DNA from: Sphingomonas natans
GTDB taxonomy: Bacteria > Pseudomonadota > Alphaproteobacteria > Sphingomonadales > Sphingomonadaceae
Direction: 5' to 3'
Length of the DNA: 64,000 bases
Assembly (NCBI RefSeq): GCF_030546695.1
Contig: NZ_JAUOTP010000001.1
Span: 310,001 to 374,000, forward strand
Shown: piece by piece, positions 8,998-17,810 of the stretch
Position numbering within the stretch: the stretch's first letter is position 1
Layout of the letters: each line of letters begins with the position of its first letter
Notes under the pieces: model-generated
Told to the model about the DNA's origin: nothing
Database searches by the model: none
The model's input: the letters and a program-made list of their open reading frames with translations, nothing else
Program-made: the position numbers and the translations under genes

Positions 8998-9914
8998 CAA
9001 TCCTCGTCTGCGTAGATGGCGACTCGGGGCACATCACCCGATCGCTGGATGCCGCGATACATGCCCGGCGTGTTGAAAGCCCAGCCACCCGTGCCATCGG
9101 GCGCGACGGTGATGACGCCGCCCTTGCCGCCCATCTCGCCGATTTCGATCACGACGGCGGCGGCGGCGTCGATCGGCTCGACGCCACCCAGGCGCACGCG
9201 CGCCGCGATTTCGTGCGCGGCGACGGCGCGGATGAAGATCTCGCCCGATCCGGTGCAGGATGTCGCGCAGGCGCGATCGTCGGCATAGGTGCCGGCGCCG
9301 ATCAGCGGACTGTCGCCGATCCGGCCCCAGCGCTTGGCGGTGAGCCCGCCGGTCGAGGTGGCGGCGGCGACATGGCCGTCTATGTCCACCGCGACCGCAC
9401 CGACCGTCCCGTATTTCATCCCCGAATCGAAGCCGCCGCCGGCTTTGATCTCGTCGAGCTGGCGGCGCCGTTCGGGCAAAGCGAACCAGTCGGGTCGGGC
9501 CTGTTCGAGCCCGGCTTCACGGCTGAAGGCGTCCGCGCCCGCGCCGGAGAGCAAAACGTGGCGGCCATCCTCCATCACCTTGCGCGCGAGCGAGACGGGG
9601 TGGCGCGTGGCGGTGACCGCGCTGACCGCGCCCGCGGCGCGCGTCGTGCCGTCCATGATCGCGGCATCGAGCTCGTTGGCGCCATCCCACGAGAAGACCG
9701 CGCCGCGCCCGGCGTTGAAATGGGGATCATCCTCGAGCGTCTTGACCGCCGCTTCGACCGCATCGAGCGCACTGCCGCCGGCATCAAGCAGGGCCGCGCC
9801 CGCCGCCAGCGCCGCCTCGAGCCCGGCGCGGCCGCCGGCATCCTCGGTTTCGGGGAGCTTGCCCCGGGTCATCGATCCGGATCCTCCGTGGATGACGAGC
9901 GTCCATCGGCTCAT
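8997..9914 (-). CDS. Isoaspartyl peptidase / L-asparaginase, Ntn-hydrolase type
   Basis: A 305-residue plant-type (class 3) asparaginase/beta-aspartyl peptidase. It begins with the family's VIHGGSGSM and has NAGRGAVF. The autocleavage site is in KYGTVGAVAVD, with Thr170 as the likely nucleophile. GGLTAKRWGRIGDSPLIGAGTYAD follows it, separated by ordinary residues. It cleaves isoAsp dipeptides and asparagine after self-processing into two chains. No signal peptide is seen, so it is probably cytoplasmic. The ATG overlaps the acyltransferase stop (ATGA). Confidence 0.93.
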   Translation of the reverse strand: MSRWTLVIHGGSGSMTRGKLPETEDAGGRAGLEAALAAGAALLDAGGSALDAVEAAVKTLEDDPHFNAGRGAVFSWDGANELDAAIMDGTTRAAGAVSAVTATRHPVSLARKVMEDGRHVLLSGAGADAFSREAGLEQARPDWFALPERRRQLDEIKAGGGFDSGMKYGTVGAVAVDIDGHVAAATSTGGLTAKRWGRIGDSPLIGAGTYADDRACATSCTGSGEIFIRAVAAHEIAARVRLGGVEPIDAAAAVVIEIGEMGGKGGVITVAPDGTGGWAFNTPGMYRGIQRSGDVPRVAIYADED

Positions 9915-11116
9915 GGGTCGGCCTTTCCGGTGGTGATGGGTCTTAGCCCGATCAGCGGCCGCAGCGCGGGGATGCGGCGCCCGACGAGGTAGAAGAGCCA
10001 GCAGCCGATCATCGTCGTGGCGATCAGGACGAGCAGGCGCAGCCCATTGGTGATGCCGCTGCCGAGCAGCAGCCAGCCGACAAGGATGATGATCGTCTGG
10101 TGGATGATGTAGAAGGGAAAGACCGCCTCGACGAGCGTCGCGCGCCAGGGCAGATCGCGGTTCCAATAATGATCGGCAATCCCGATCAGGGCGAGGATCG
10201 CGCTCCAGCCCTGCACGACGCGCGCGGCCTGATAGAGCGCGCGCATGCTCGAGGTGATCGGCCGGGTCATCGGATAATCCCACGCGATCCAGACTTCGAG
10301 GACGGTGGAAGCCAGGGCGACCGCTGCGATCAGCGGCCAGCCGCGCCGGAGCGTGCGCCAGAAGTTGGGCGACGCATAGAGCAGATAGCCGAACAGGAAA
10401 GCGGGGAAATGGCGGATATGCGCGACCCAGTCGCCAAGGAAATTGTGATTGTCCTCCGCCGCCGACATCCATTCGAGGCGGACGACGATGCCGATCGCGA
10501 TGGGGAGCAGCAGCAGGAGCGGACCCCAGAGTATGCGCTCGACGCCCCGGCGCAGCCGCGCGCGCACGCCCGGCGGCAGCATCCGCAGCGCGGCGAGCAG
10601 CAACGTGTAGACGAGCAGATAGAAGACGAACCACAGATGCTGCCAAGCGGGCAGGGGCATGCCGCGGAACATCGCGAAGCGATAATAATCGTGCAGGTAG
10701 AAATAGCCGAAACCGTGGCCGTAGCCGCGTTGCGTGGTCAGCTGGATCCAGGGCTGGATCGGCGTGACGACGATCATGCCGAACAGCAGGGGGATGCCGA
10801 GGCGCAGGACGCGGTTGCGGACGAAAGGCGGGAGCGCGGGGCGGCGGGCGAGCATCGCCGCGCTCGCGAAGCCAGAGACGGTGAAGAGCAGGGTGAGCCG
10901 CCACGCATTGATCGCGACCATCGGCAGCACCGCCCAGGGCACCGCCTCGTCGGCGGAGACGTGCCATTCCCACGGCACGAAGACCATGCCGATATGATAG
11001 AGGATCAGCAGCTGGAACGCGCCGATGCGCAGCCAGTCCATGCCGTAATGCCGCTCGCCCTGAAGGGCCGTCGCGGACGATGCCGCGGGATCGGGGGCGG
11101 GGGCGATCTGGGGCAC
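9911..11116 (-). CDS. Acyltransferase-3 / OpgC-like membrane protein
   Basis: An integral membrane protein of 401 residues with about ten hydrophobic segments. The N-terminal segment MDWLRIGAFQLLILYHIGM, with its conserved His, is typical of acyltransferase family 3. Next come LLFTVSGF, RNRVLRLGIPLLFGM and HLWFVFYLL. Such enzymes O-acylate sugars or glucans at the inner membrane; the substrate is unknown. The start is GTG at 11116 with an AGGA upstream, and an internal ATG at 11041 is the alternative. It is the first gene of the overlapping minus-strand chain. Confidence 0.82.
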   Translation of the reverse strand: MPQIAPAPDPAASSATALQGERHYGMDWLRIGAFQLLILYHIGMVFVPWEWHVSADEAVPWAVLPMVAINAWRLTLLFTVSGFASAAMLARRPALPPFVRNRVLRLGIPLLFGMIVVTPIQPWIQLTTQRGYGHGFGYFYLHDYYRFAMFRGMPLPAWQHLWFVFYLLVYTLLLAALRMLPPGVRARLRRGVERILWGPLLLLLPIAIGIVVRLEWMSAAEDNHNFLGDWVAHIRHFPAFLFGYLLYASPNFWRTLRRGWPLIAAVALASTVLEVWIAWDYPMTRPITSSMRALYQAARVVQGWSAILALIGIADHYWNRDLPWRATLVEAVFPFYIIHQTIIILVGWLLLGSGITNGLRLLVLIATTMIGCWLFYLVGRRIPALRPLIGLRPITTGKADP

Positions 11117-11241
11117 GTGCGCCGCGTCCTGTTGCGCGGGCGCGCCCGCGTCAACCGCCCGCGCAACGGATCGGTGACGCAGGGGGTGCTTCGGGGACGC
11201 GGGATGCGCTATAGGCCCGGGCGAACAGAGTGTGAGATAAG

Positions 11242-12375
11242 ATGTCCGTTCGTCCCTGGCGCGATATAGCCCGCCGCAAGTCCCGTCAGATCATGGTCGG
11301 CAAGGTGCCGGTCGGCGGCGACGCGCCGATCACCGTGCAGACGATGACCAATACGCCGACCGAGGATGCGGCGGCGACGATCGATCAGATCCGGCGTTGC
11401 GAGGAAGCCGGCGCGGACATCATCCGCGTCTCGTGCCCGGACGAAGCCTCGACCGCGGCGATGCCGCTGATCGTACGCGCTTCGAAGATCCCGATCGTGG
11501 CCGATATTCACTTTCACTATAAGCGCGCCTTGGAAGCCGCGGACGCGGGCGCGGCCTGCCTGCGGATCAACCCGGGCAATATCGGATCGAGCGCGCGCGT
11601 CGCCGAAGTCGTGCGCGCGGCGAAGGCCAATGGCTGTTCGATCCGGATCGGCGTCAACGCCGGCAGCCTCGAGCGCGACCTGCTCGAAAAATATGGCGAG
11701 CCGTGCCCGGAAGCTCTGGTCGAGAGCGCGCTGGATCATATCAAGCTGCTGCAGGATCAGGATTTCCACGAATATAAGGTGGCGGTGAAGGCGTCGGACG
11801 TGTTCCTCGCCGTCTCCGCCTATATGCAGCTCGCCGACGCGGTCGATTGCCCGCTGCATCTCGGCATCACCGAGGCGGGCGGGCTGATCGGCGGGACGGT
11901 CAAATCCTCGATCGGCATGGGCAATCTGCTGTGGGCGGGGATCGGCGACACGATCCGCGTCTCGCTTTCGGCCGAGCCCGAGGAGGAAGTGCGCGTCGGC
12001 TTCGAGATGCTGAAGGCGCTCGGCCTGCGCCAGCGCGGCGTGCGCGTCGTCTCCTGCCCGTCCTGCGCGCGGCAGGGTTTCGACGTGATCCGCACGGTGG
12101 AGACGCTCGAAAGCCGGCTCCAGCATATCCGCGTGCCGATGAGCCTGTCGGTGCTCGGCTGCGTCGTCAACGGCCCCGGCGAGGCGCGCGAGACCGACAT
12201 CGGCCTGACCGGCGGCGGGGCTGGCAAGCATATGGTCTATCTGTCGGGCGTCAGCGACCACACGGTCGAGAATGCCGACATGGTCGAGCATATCGTTCGG
12301 CTTGTGGAGGCGAAGGCGCGCGAGATCGAGGCGGCCGAGGCTGCGCTCGCCGAACAGGCCGTTGCGGCAGAGTAA
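11242..12375 (+). CDS. ispG: 4-hydroxy-3-methylbut-2-enyl diphosphate synthase
   Basis: Converts methylerythritol cyclodiphosphate to HMBPP in the MEP isoprenoid pathway, using a [4Fe-4S] cluster. The 377 residues have the canonical [11 protein letters not shown] and [12 protein letters not shown] regions and LRINPGNIG. The three cluster cysteines are at about 272 and 275 ([10 protein letters not shown]) and 307 ([10 protein letters not shown]), and the terminal Glu of NGPGE is present. The length fits the short bacterial form. It is a single gene with a REP-like hairpin after the stop, convergent with the porin gene. Confidence 0.98.
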   Translation: MSVRPWRDIARRKSRQIMVGKVPVGGDAPITVQTMTNTPTEDAAATIDQIRRCEEAGADIIRVSCPDEASTAAMPLIVRASKIPIVADIHFHYKRALEAADAGAACLRINPGNIGSSARVAEVVRAAKANGCSIRIGVNAGSLERDLLEKYGEPCPEALVESALDHIKLLQDQDFHEYKVAVKASDVFLAVSAYMQLADAVDCPLHLGITEAGGLIGGTVKSSIGMGNLLWAGIGDTIRVSLSAEPEEEVRVGFEMLKALGLRQRGVRVVSCPSCARQGFDVIRTVETLESRLQHIRVPMSLSVLGCVVNGPGEARETDIGLTGGGAGKHMVYLSGVSDHTVENADMVEHIVRLVEAKAREIEAAEAALAEQAVAAE

Positions 12376-12393
12376 AAACTCTCTTCTCCTTTT

Positions 12394-12469
12394 GCCGTGA
12401 GCCTGTCGAAGGGCGGTCCTTCTTGCTTGGCCAAGAAGAACGGTGCTTCGACAGGCTCAGCACGAACGG
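12394..12469. repeat. REP-like inverted repeat, family B (shortened left arm)
   Basis: GAGCCTGTCGAAG pairs with CTTCGACAGGCTC. An inner stem CTTCTTG/CAAGAAG sits between them. The left outer arm lacks about eight bases compared with the other family members. It lies between the convergent ispG and porin genes and may end both transcripts. Confidence 0.65.
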
Positions 12470-12493
12470 TTCGAAGCCGTTCTTTACTGCTGT

Positions 12494-13840
12494 CTAGAAG
12501 GTGATCGCGCTTTTCATGCCGAGCACGACGACGTCCTTCATCTCGGCATAGCCGCCCGGATCCTTCACCCACTGGACGTTCGGGCGCAGGATCAGCCACG
12601 GCGTCAGATGCGCGCTGTAGAAGAGCTCGGCTGCATATTCCGAATTGGCGCCCTCCGTGCCCGGCGCCGCGATCAGTTCGCCGCGCACGGCGCGTCCGTT
12701 GACGTTGGTGCGGGCGAGGCCGAGGCCGATATCATCCTGCGGGCGGATCGCGAGCAGGCCGGTCGCGAACAGGCCGAGCGCGACCTGATTGTCGGTGCGC
12801 TGGGTGGTACGGTCGGTCTGGGTGACGTTGAAGAAGACCGTGAGGCCGCGCTTGGTCTTGGCCTGGCCCTTCGCGTCGACCGTGGCAGTGCCGCTGATCT
12901 GCTGCTGGAGCAGGATATAGCCACCATAACGACCGTCGCGGCGGAGCGGATCGAGTCCCGTGACCGCGCTCGGCCGGCGATCGACGCCGAGCAGGACGTC
13001 GTCCGCGTTGGACGTGTTGTACCAGCCGCCGATCCGGTAGCTGCCGGGCAGGCCGCTGGCGCCGAGGCGCGGGGTCCAGCCCGTCTCCGCCGTCGCAAGC
13101 ACGCCGGTCGCGCCGCCGCGCGAGACGAAAAAAGCATTGTCGAGATTGTTCGGATTATTCTCGTAGGCGCCGGCCATCACATACCAGCTGTCATGCTTGA
13201 GCCGCAGGCGCGCGCCCCACTGCGCGACGGGCCAATTGTACCAGTAATCGCCCGCGAGATTGCCGGCCGGTGCGCCGCAGAAGCTCAGATTCATGAAGTC
13301 GCACGAGAAGCTGTTGAAGTCGGCGCCCTGTGGCAGGCGGCCGAGCTTGATATCGACGCCGCCGCCAAGGTCCTGCTGATACCAGAGCTCGGTCAGCCGC
13401 CACGTCTGGCCGCGGCCATAGACTTCCTGCGCCTGCTGGAGGAGGCCGAGGCCCGCGCGATCGGTGAGATTGTGGCCGCGGCGGAACGTGACAGTCGCCT
13501 GGACAGTGCCGCCCTCGAGTCCGACCAGCTTGGCGGTGTCCAGCGTCGCGCCGAACGCGAACTGGCCCGTCTCGGTCGCGTCCTTGCGCGCGCCGCCCGA
13601 GACGTTCGCGCCGAATTCGCTGACATAAGCGGCGGTCAGATCCACGCCGTCGTCACGCAGCTTCGTGCGCAGGCCACCCCATTCGCCGGTCAGCGTCGTG
13701 GGGGGCTTGGCCTGCTGCTGCGTTTCGGCCCCGGCGGCGGCCGGGTTCGCGTCGGGCGGCGTATCGGTTGTCTGCGCGGTGGCGGGGCAGGCGGCAGCGA
13801 AGAGCAGCAGCGTGGCTGCGCCCCGGATTGAAAGTGACAT
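12494..13840 (-). CDS. OprB-type carbohydrate-selective porin
   Basis: An outer-membrane sugar porin of 448 residues. The signal peptide ends near ACPATAQ and is followed by a Pro/Ala-rich linker. The OprB-like start LTGEWGGLRTKLRDDGVDLTAAYVSE (split here by normal residues) is typical. Alternating beta-strand segments follow, including YWYNWPVAQWGARLRL. The last residue is a C-terminal Phe (SAITF), as expected for outer-membrane barrels. It starts 8 bases after the sugar transporter gene, in the same direction, so outer- and inner-membrane steps of one uptake route are probably co-transcribed. Confidence 0.88.
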   Translation of the reverse strand: MSLSIRGAATLLLFAAACPATAQTTDTPPDANPAAAGAETQQQAKPPTTLTGEWGGLRTKLRDDGVDLTAAYVSEFGANVSGGARKDATETGQFAFGATLDTAKLVGLEGGTVQATVTFRRGHNLTDRAGLGLLQQAQEVYGRGQTWRLTELWYQQDLGGGVDIKLGRLPQGADFNSFSCDFMNLSFCGAPAGNLAGDYWYNWPVAQWGARLRLKHDSWYVMAGAYENNPNNLDNAFFVSRGGATGVLATAETGWTPRLGASGLPGSYRIGGWYNTSNADDVLLGVDRRPSAVTGLDPLRRDGRYGGYILLQQQISGTATVDAKGQAKTKRGLTVFFNVTQTDRTTQRTDNQVALGLFATGLLAIRPQDDIGLGLARTNVNGRAVRGELIAAPGTEGANSEYAAELFYSAHLTPWLILRPNVQWVKDPGGYAEMKDVVVLGMKSAITF

Positions 13841-13848
13841 GATGGAAT

Positions 13849-15102
13849 TCAACCTTTGGCCGGGTTGCTGACCCCGAAGATGCCGATGACGACATAGCAG
13901 ATGATGGGAATGACGAGCGCGGTGGCGATGCTCGTGACGTCGGCAATGCCGCCGCTGACGAGCGGCAGGATCGCGCCGCCGACGATCGCCATGCAGAGCA
14001 GGCCGGACGCCTCGGCAGTGCGCTTGCCCTGACCTTCCAGCGCGAGCGAGAAGATCGTCGGGAACATGATCGAGTTGAAAAGCCCGACCGCCAGCAGCGA
14101 CCAGCCTGCAATCGCGCCGCTCGACAGCATCGAGATCAGAACGAGCGCGATCGTCGCAACGCAGAAGGTGGCGAGCAGCTTGCCCGGCTCGAAGCGCCGG
14201 AGCAGAACTGCGCCGACGAAGCGGCCGATCATCGCGCCGCCCCAGTAAAGAGACAGCCGCTCGCCCGCCGCGCGTGGATCCAGCCCCATCACGTCCTTCT
14301 GGCCGAGATAATTGACCATCAGGCTGCCGATCGACACCTCGGCGCCGACATAGCAAAACAAGGCGACGACGCCGAAGAGGATGCGCTTCTCGCGCAGCAG
14401 GCCGAGGCTGTCGAAGAAGCCGACCGCGACCGGGCGCTCGTTGCCGACGGCGTTGCGGCGCAGCCAGAAGATCAAGGCGATGACCGCGAGCACGATCGCG
14501 ATGCCGACATAGACATGCGCGATGATCGCGCTTTCCTGGACGCGATAGGCGGGCAGCGCAGCGGCGCTCAGCGTCGTCGGATCGACCGCGCCGACCGTCC
14601 CGGCGAGGATGATGTTCGAGCCGACATAAGGCCAGACGGTCGTGCCGAGCGAATTGAACGCCTGTGCGAAGGTGAGCCGGCTGCTCGCGGTGCGCTCGTC
14701 GCCGAGCGAGGCGATGAACGGGTTGGCCGCGACCTGCAGGATCGTGATGCCGGCGGCCAGCACGAACAGAGCGCCGAGAAAGCTTGCATAGATGCCCGAG
14801 CCCGCCGCCGGCCAGAACAGCAAGGCGCCCGCCGCGGTCACGACCAGGCCGACGACGATGCCCTTCAGATAGCCGATGCGGGTGATCAGATTGCCGGCCG
14901 GAATCGAGACGATGAAGTAAGCGGTGAAGAACGCGAACTGCGTGAGCATCACCTCCAGATAGGAGAGCGCGTACAGGCCCTTCAGCTTGGGAATCAGGAT
15001 ATCGTTGAGGCTCGTCGCCCCACCCCAGATGAAGAACAGGGCGATGACGAGAACGACGAGGGAGCGTGATCCGGACTTCGCAGCGTCCCGGGAATAGGTC
15101 AT
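13849..15102 (-). CDS. FucP/GluP-type sugar:H+ symporter (MFS)
   Basis: A 417-residue, 12-helix transporter of the fucose-galactose-glucose:H+ symporter branch. Recognisable parts are FFIWGGATSLNDILIPKLKG at helix 1, YFIVSIPAGNLITRIGY, and the family's QVAANPFIASLG. The frame is open to 15288, but the family N-terminus begins at MTYSRDAAKSG, so ATG 15102 was chosen. Residues further upstream look non-conserved and include unlikely leader sequence. It is the first gene of the two-gene sugar-uptake unit with the porin. No local regulator is seen; the gap upstream holds two GGTCCG-containing copies of unknown meaning. Confidence 0.9.
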   Translation of the reverse strand: MTYSRDAAKSGSRSLVVLVIALFFIWGGATSLNDILIPKLKGLYALSYLEVMLTQFAFFTAYFIVSIPAGNLITRIGYLKGIVVGLVVTAAGALLFWPAAGSGIYASFLGALFVLAAGITILQVAANPFIASLGDERTASSRLTFAQAFNSLGTTVWPYVGSNIILAGTVGAVDPTTLSAAALPAYRVQESAIIAHVYVGIAIVLAVIALIFWLRRNAVGNERPVAVGFFDSLGLLREKRILFGVVALFCYVGAEVSIGSLMVNYLGQKDVMGLDPRAAGERLSLYWGGAMIGRFVGAVLLRRFEPGKLLATFCVATIALVLISMLSSGAIAGWSLLAVGLFNSIMFPTIFSLALEGQGKRTAEASGLLCMAIVGGAILPLVSGGIADVTSIATALVIPIICYVVIGIFGVSNPAKG

Positions 15103-15292
15103 GAATGCTGCCCTTGTTAGCAATGTGGCATGCACAACCGGTCCGGCGACCGACGGTTCCATTGCCGTAACGGCCGGTCCGTGATTTACGGCTCGCTCGC
15201 GAGTGAATTTCAGGAACGTGCGAGTGTCCAAGACGAAATCGCCCGCTATCCCGTTCGCGGCAGCGTGCGTCGGCATCGCGCTCTTCACCTAA

Positions 15293-16120
15293 ATGGACGC
15301 CGTGATGAAGGGGCTGTCGCTTCTGATCGGCGCCTATTGCGCGATGGTGTGGCGGGTGACCGCGGCACTGCCGATGACCGGGATCCTGCTGCTGGCGCGC
15401 GGCGCTGCATGGCCGGCGCGGCCGGTCATGATCCTGCACGTGAAGCGCGGCGCGGTGACCGCCATCTCGGCGATCGGCTATTTCTACGGGCTGACCAAAC
15501 TGCCCATGGCGGAGGGGATCGCGCTCTCGTTCATCTCGCCGCTAGTGGCACTATATTGCTCGTCGGTGCTGCTGGGCGAGAAGATTGGGATGCACACGAT
15601 CCTCGCTTCGTTGCTCGGGCTCGCGGGGGTGGGGGTGCTCATCGCGGGGCGGCTGACGGGCTCGGTCGATCGCGCCGCGGTGGGCGGCGGGCTGGCGATC
15701 CTCGGCGCCGCTACGGTCTATGGCTATGGGCTGACGTTGCTCCGGCGCCAGGCGCAGGCGGCGGGCCCGGTCGAGATCACCTTCTTCCAAAATGCGACGA
15801 CGCTGTTGTGGCTGCTTCCACTCGCGCCGTGGCTTGCGCCTTTCCCTGCGCTGTCGCACTGGCCGATGATCGTCCTGGGAGCGGTGCTGGCGCAGGCGTC
15901 GGTGTTCCTGCTCGCCTGGGCTTATGGACGTGCGGAGGCGAAGACGTTGATCCCGGTGGAATATACAGCCTTCGTCTGGTCGGCGATCTTTGGCGCTTTG
16001 ATTTTCGGCGAGGCGCTGACCACGACAGTGCTCGCGGGCGCGGCGCTGATCGTCACCGGATGCCTTATCGCGGCTTTCTCCAAGGCGGCCGAGCCGATGG
16101 CGGCCGAGGTCTCGTTGTGA
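15293..16120 (+). CDS. DMT/EamA-family transporter with apparent 5' nonsense codon
   Basis: Drug/metabolite transporter of the EamA type; the substrate is unknown. The 275 residues from ATG 15293 give about nine helices instead of ten. The family-like beginning extends upstream in the same frame. A GTG at 15224, with AGGAA seven bases before it, would encode 22 further residues (SKTKSPAIPFAAACVGIALFT). It then reaches TAA at 15290-15292, directly before this ATG. The upstream residues look like the missing first half of helix 1, so the gene probably suffered a nonsense change and may be read by restart at TAAATG. Its stop overlaps the next start (GTGA). Confidence 0.75.
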   Translation: MDAVMKGLSLLIGAYCAMVWRVTAALPMTGILLLARGAAWPARPVMILHVKRGAVTAISAIGYFYGLTKLPMAEGIALSFISPLVALYCSSVLLGEKIGMHTILASLLGLAGVGVLIAGRLTGSVDRAAVGGGLAILGAATVYGYGLTLLRRQAQAAGPVEITFFQNATTLLWLLPLAPWLAPFPALSHWPMIVLGAVLAQASVFLLAWAYGRAEAKTLIPVEYTAFVWSAIFGALIFGEALTTTVLAGAALIVTGCLIAAFSKAAEPMAAEVSL

Positions 16121-16593
16121 GCGTCGCCGTGCGGCGCGCGGCGCCGGGCGACGTGCCGGATATTCTCCGGCTGATCCGCCACCTGGCGACCTATGAGCGG
16201 CAGCCCGATGCGGTGGAGGCGACAGAGGCGTCGCTGCACGCAACCTTGTTCGCGGACGATCCGCAGGTGTTCGCGCATGTCGCCGAGGCAAGCGGCGCGA
16301 TCGTCGGGATCGCGGTCTGGTTCCTTAATTACTCGACCTGGACCGGGCGGCTGGGCATCTATTTGGAGGATCTGGTGATCGACGAGCGCGCGCGCGGCAC
16401 GGGTGCGGGCAAGGCGCTGTTCCGCGCGCTGGCGCAGGAGGCCGCCGCGCGTGATTGCCCGCGGATCGACTGGGCGGTGCTCGACTGGAACGAGAGCGCG
16501 ATGGACTTCTACCGGGCGATCGGCGGGCGGCCGCAATCGGGCTGGCAGCCGTGGCGGCTCGACGAAGCCGCGATCCGGGCGCTGGCGGCATGA
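16117..16593 (+). CDS. GNAT-family N-acetyltransferase
   Basis: A 158-residue GCN5-type acetyltransferase. It has the N-terminal VRRAAPGDVPDILRLIRHLA, the central strand IYLEDLVIDERARGTGAG with the acetyl-CoA loop (RARGTGAGKAL), and the C-terminal VLDWNESAMDFYRAIGGRP. The WNE-AMDFY form resembles the diamine/polyamine N-acetyltransferase branch, but the substrate is not established. The start is GTG 16117, overlapping the transporter stop. Its own stop overlaps the next ATG, so three genes are coupled. Confidence 0.88.
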   Translation: MSVAVRRAAPGDVPDILRLIRHLATYERQPDAVEATEASLHATLFADDPQVFAHVAEASGAIVGIAVWFLNYSTWTGRLGIYLEDLVIDERARGTGAGKALFRALAQEAAARDCPRIDWAVLDWNESAMDFYRAIGGRPQSGWQPWRLDEAAIRALAA

Positions 16594-17405
16594 ACGACCT
16601 CCTGCTCACCCGCATCGCCGAGGCGCTGGAGCGAATCGCGCCGCCGCCGCCCGCGTCGGCCGATCCTTCGGCTTCGCCCGCTTATGTATGGCGCGACGGC
16701 GCGCTGGTCGCCGCGCGCGATTTCGCGCCGCTGCCGCTCGCTCTGCTGGAAGGGATCGATCCACAGAAGGCGCAGCTGACCGACAATCTGCAGCGGCTCG
16801 CGGATGGGCTGCCGGCGCATGACGTGTTGCTGTGGGGCGCGCGCGGCACGGGCAAGTCGGCGCTGGTGAAGGCCGCGGTCGGCCAGGTGCAAGCCGAGGG
16901 CGGCGCGCTGGCCTTGATCGAGGTAGCCGGGGACGGGCTGGATGCGCTGCCGCCCTTGTTCGACCGGATTGCCGGCGTGAACCGCGCCTTCGCGATCTTC
17001 ATCGACGATCTCGGCTTCGCCGACGGCGACGCCGGACCGCGGCGCTTGCGCTCGCTGCTCGAAGGCGGGGCCGAAGCGCGACCGGGCAATGCGCGGCTGC
17101 TCGTGACCGCGAATCGTCGGCACATCGTCGAGCGGCACATCAGCGAGCAGGACGGCGCGATCAATCCGCGCGACGTGGCCGACGACAAGCTCGCTCTGGC
17201 CGACCGCTTCGGGCTGAGCCTCGGTTTCCATGTCGTCGACCAGCCGACCTATGTGGCGATGGTCGCGGGCTATGCCGCCGCGCATTGGCTGCAGTTCGAG
17301 CCGCAGGAGGCGATCGCTTGGGCGACCACGCGGGGGCATCGCTCGGGGCGGGTCGCCTGGCAATATGTGGTCGAACTCGCCGGGCGGCAGGGCAGGCGGC
17401 TTTAG
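16590..17405 (+). CDS. DUF815-type AAA+ ATPase
   Basis: A predicted P-loop ATPase of 271 residues. Walker A is WGARGTGKSALVKA at about 80-93 and Walker B is AIFIDDLGF at about 130. A sensor-like LLVTANRRHIV and an RHISEQDGAIN segment follow. The architecture matches the DUF815 family, whose biological role is poorly known. ATG 16590 overlaps the acetyltransferase stop (ATGA). Confidence 0.85.
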   Translation: MNDLLLTRIAEALERIAPPPPASADPSASPAYVWRDGALVAARDFAPLPLALLEGIDPQKAQLTDNLQRLADGLPAHDVLLWGARGTGKSALVKAAVGQVQAEGGALALIEVAGDGLDALPPLFDRIAGVNRAFAIFIDDLGFADGDAGPRRLRSLLEGGAEARPGNARLLVTANRRHIVERHISEQDGAINPRDVADDKLALADRFGLSLGFHVVDQPTYVAMVAGYAAAHWLQFEPQEAIAWATTRGHRSGRVAWQYVVELAGRQGRRL

Positions 17406-17425
17406 CACCTGCCCGCCATTGGAGC

Positions 17426-17632
17426 TTAACGTTGCCCGGTATCGGCGGGTGGCGTGGCCGCTGCGCGGGAGATTGCGTGCGCGGCGCCCGAGGCGGGGCG
17501 TAGCTGAAGCTGCTCCGACCGGTTGATCAGAACGATGATCGCGACGATCGCGAGGAGCAAGGCAACGACGCCGAGCGCGGGACGCGAGACATAGGTTTTC
17601 ACGTTCGGGCGACGATCTTCGGTGTTTCGCAT
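17426..17632 (-). CDS. Small single-span membrane protein, unknown
   Basis: A 68-residue product, not recognised. It has a basic N-terminus (MRNTEDRRPNVKTYVSRP), one hydrophobic helix (about residues 19-36, rich in Leu/Val/Ile), and a polar Ala/Arg tail, suggesting an N-in membrane anchor. A GAAAGG ribosome site lies just before the ATG. That site falls inside a strong hairpin, described separately, which could control translation. It is convergent with the ATPase gene and divergent from the PEPxxWA gene. Confidence 0.6.
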   Translation of the reverse strand: MRNTEDRRPNVKTYVSRPALGVVALLLAIVAIIVLINRSEQLQLRPASGAAHAISRAAATPPADTGQR

Positions 17633-17635
17633 GAC

Positions 17636-17670
17636 GGCCTTTCGTTTGCTGTGACCGTAGAACGAAGGCC
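17636..17670 (-). promoter_or_regulatory. 5'UTR hairpin covering the ribosome site of the 68-aa gene
   Basis: On the minus strand, GGCCTTCGTT pairs with AACGAAAGGCC (one bulged A) across a 14-base loop. The 3' arm contains the AAAGG ribosome site and ends three bases before the ATG at 17632. The folding is read by eye, without an energy calculation. Confidence 0.45.
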
Positions 17671-17810
17671 GCTTGGCTGGCTTCCCAACCGATCGTGAGA
17701 TTTCGTTGCTGGCGTTCGTATCGCCCGATGCAACGAGCCTGACGCATTAGAAGGTTAACGCGAGCGGGAAGAGCGGGCGCAACGCCTGCCGATGACCCGA
17801 AGCGAGAACT

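Noticed and set aside
8997-10973. Apparent 658-residue fusion of an Arg-rich N-terminus with asparaginase
   Set aside because: The upstream part is a shadow frame of the acyltransferase gene. The real asparaginase starts at 9914 with ATGA overlap.
12494-15439. Single 981-residue protein spanning porin and transporter region
   Set aside because: The first half is a shadow frame of the MFS transporter. The porin signal peptide marks the true start at 13840.
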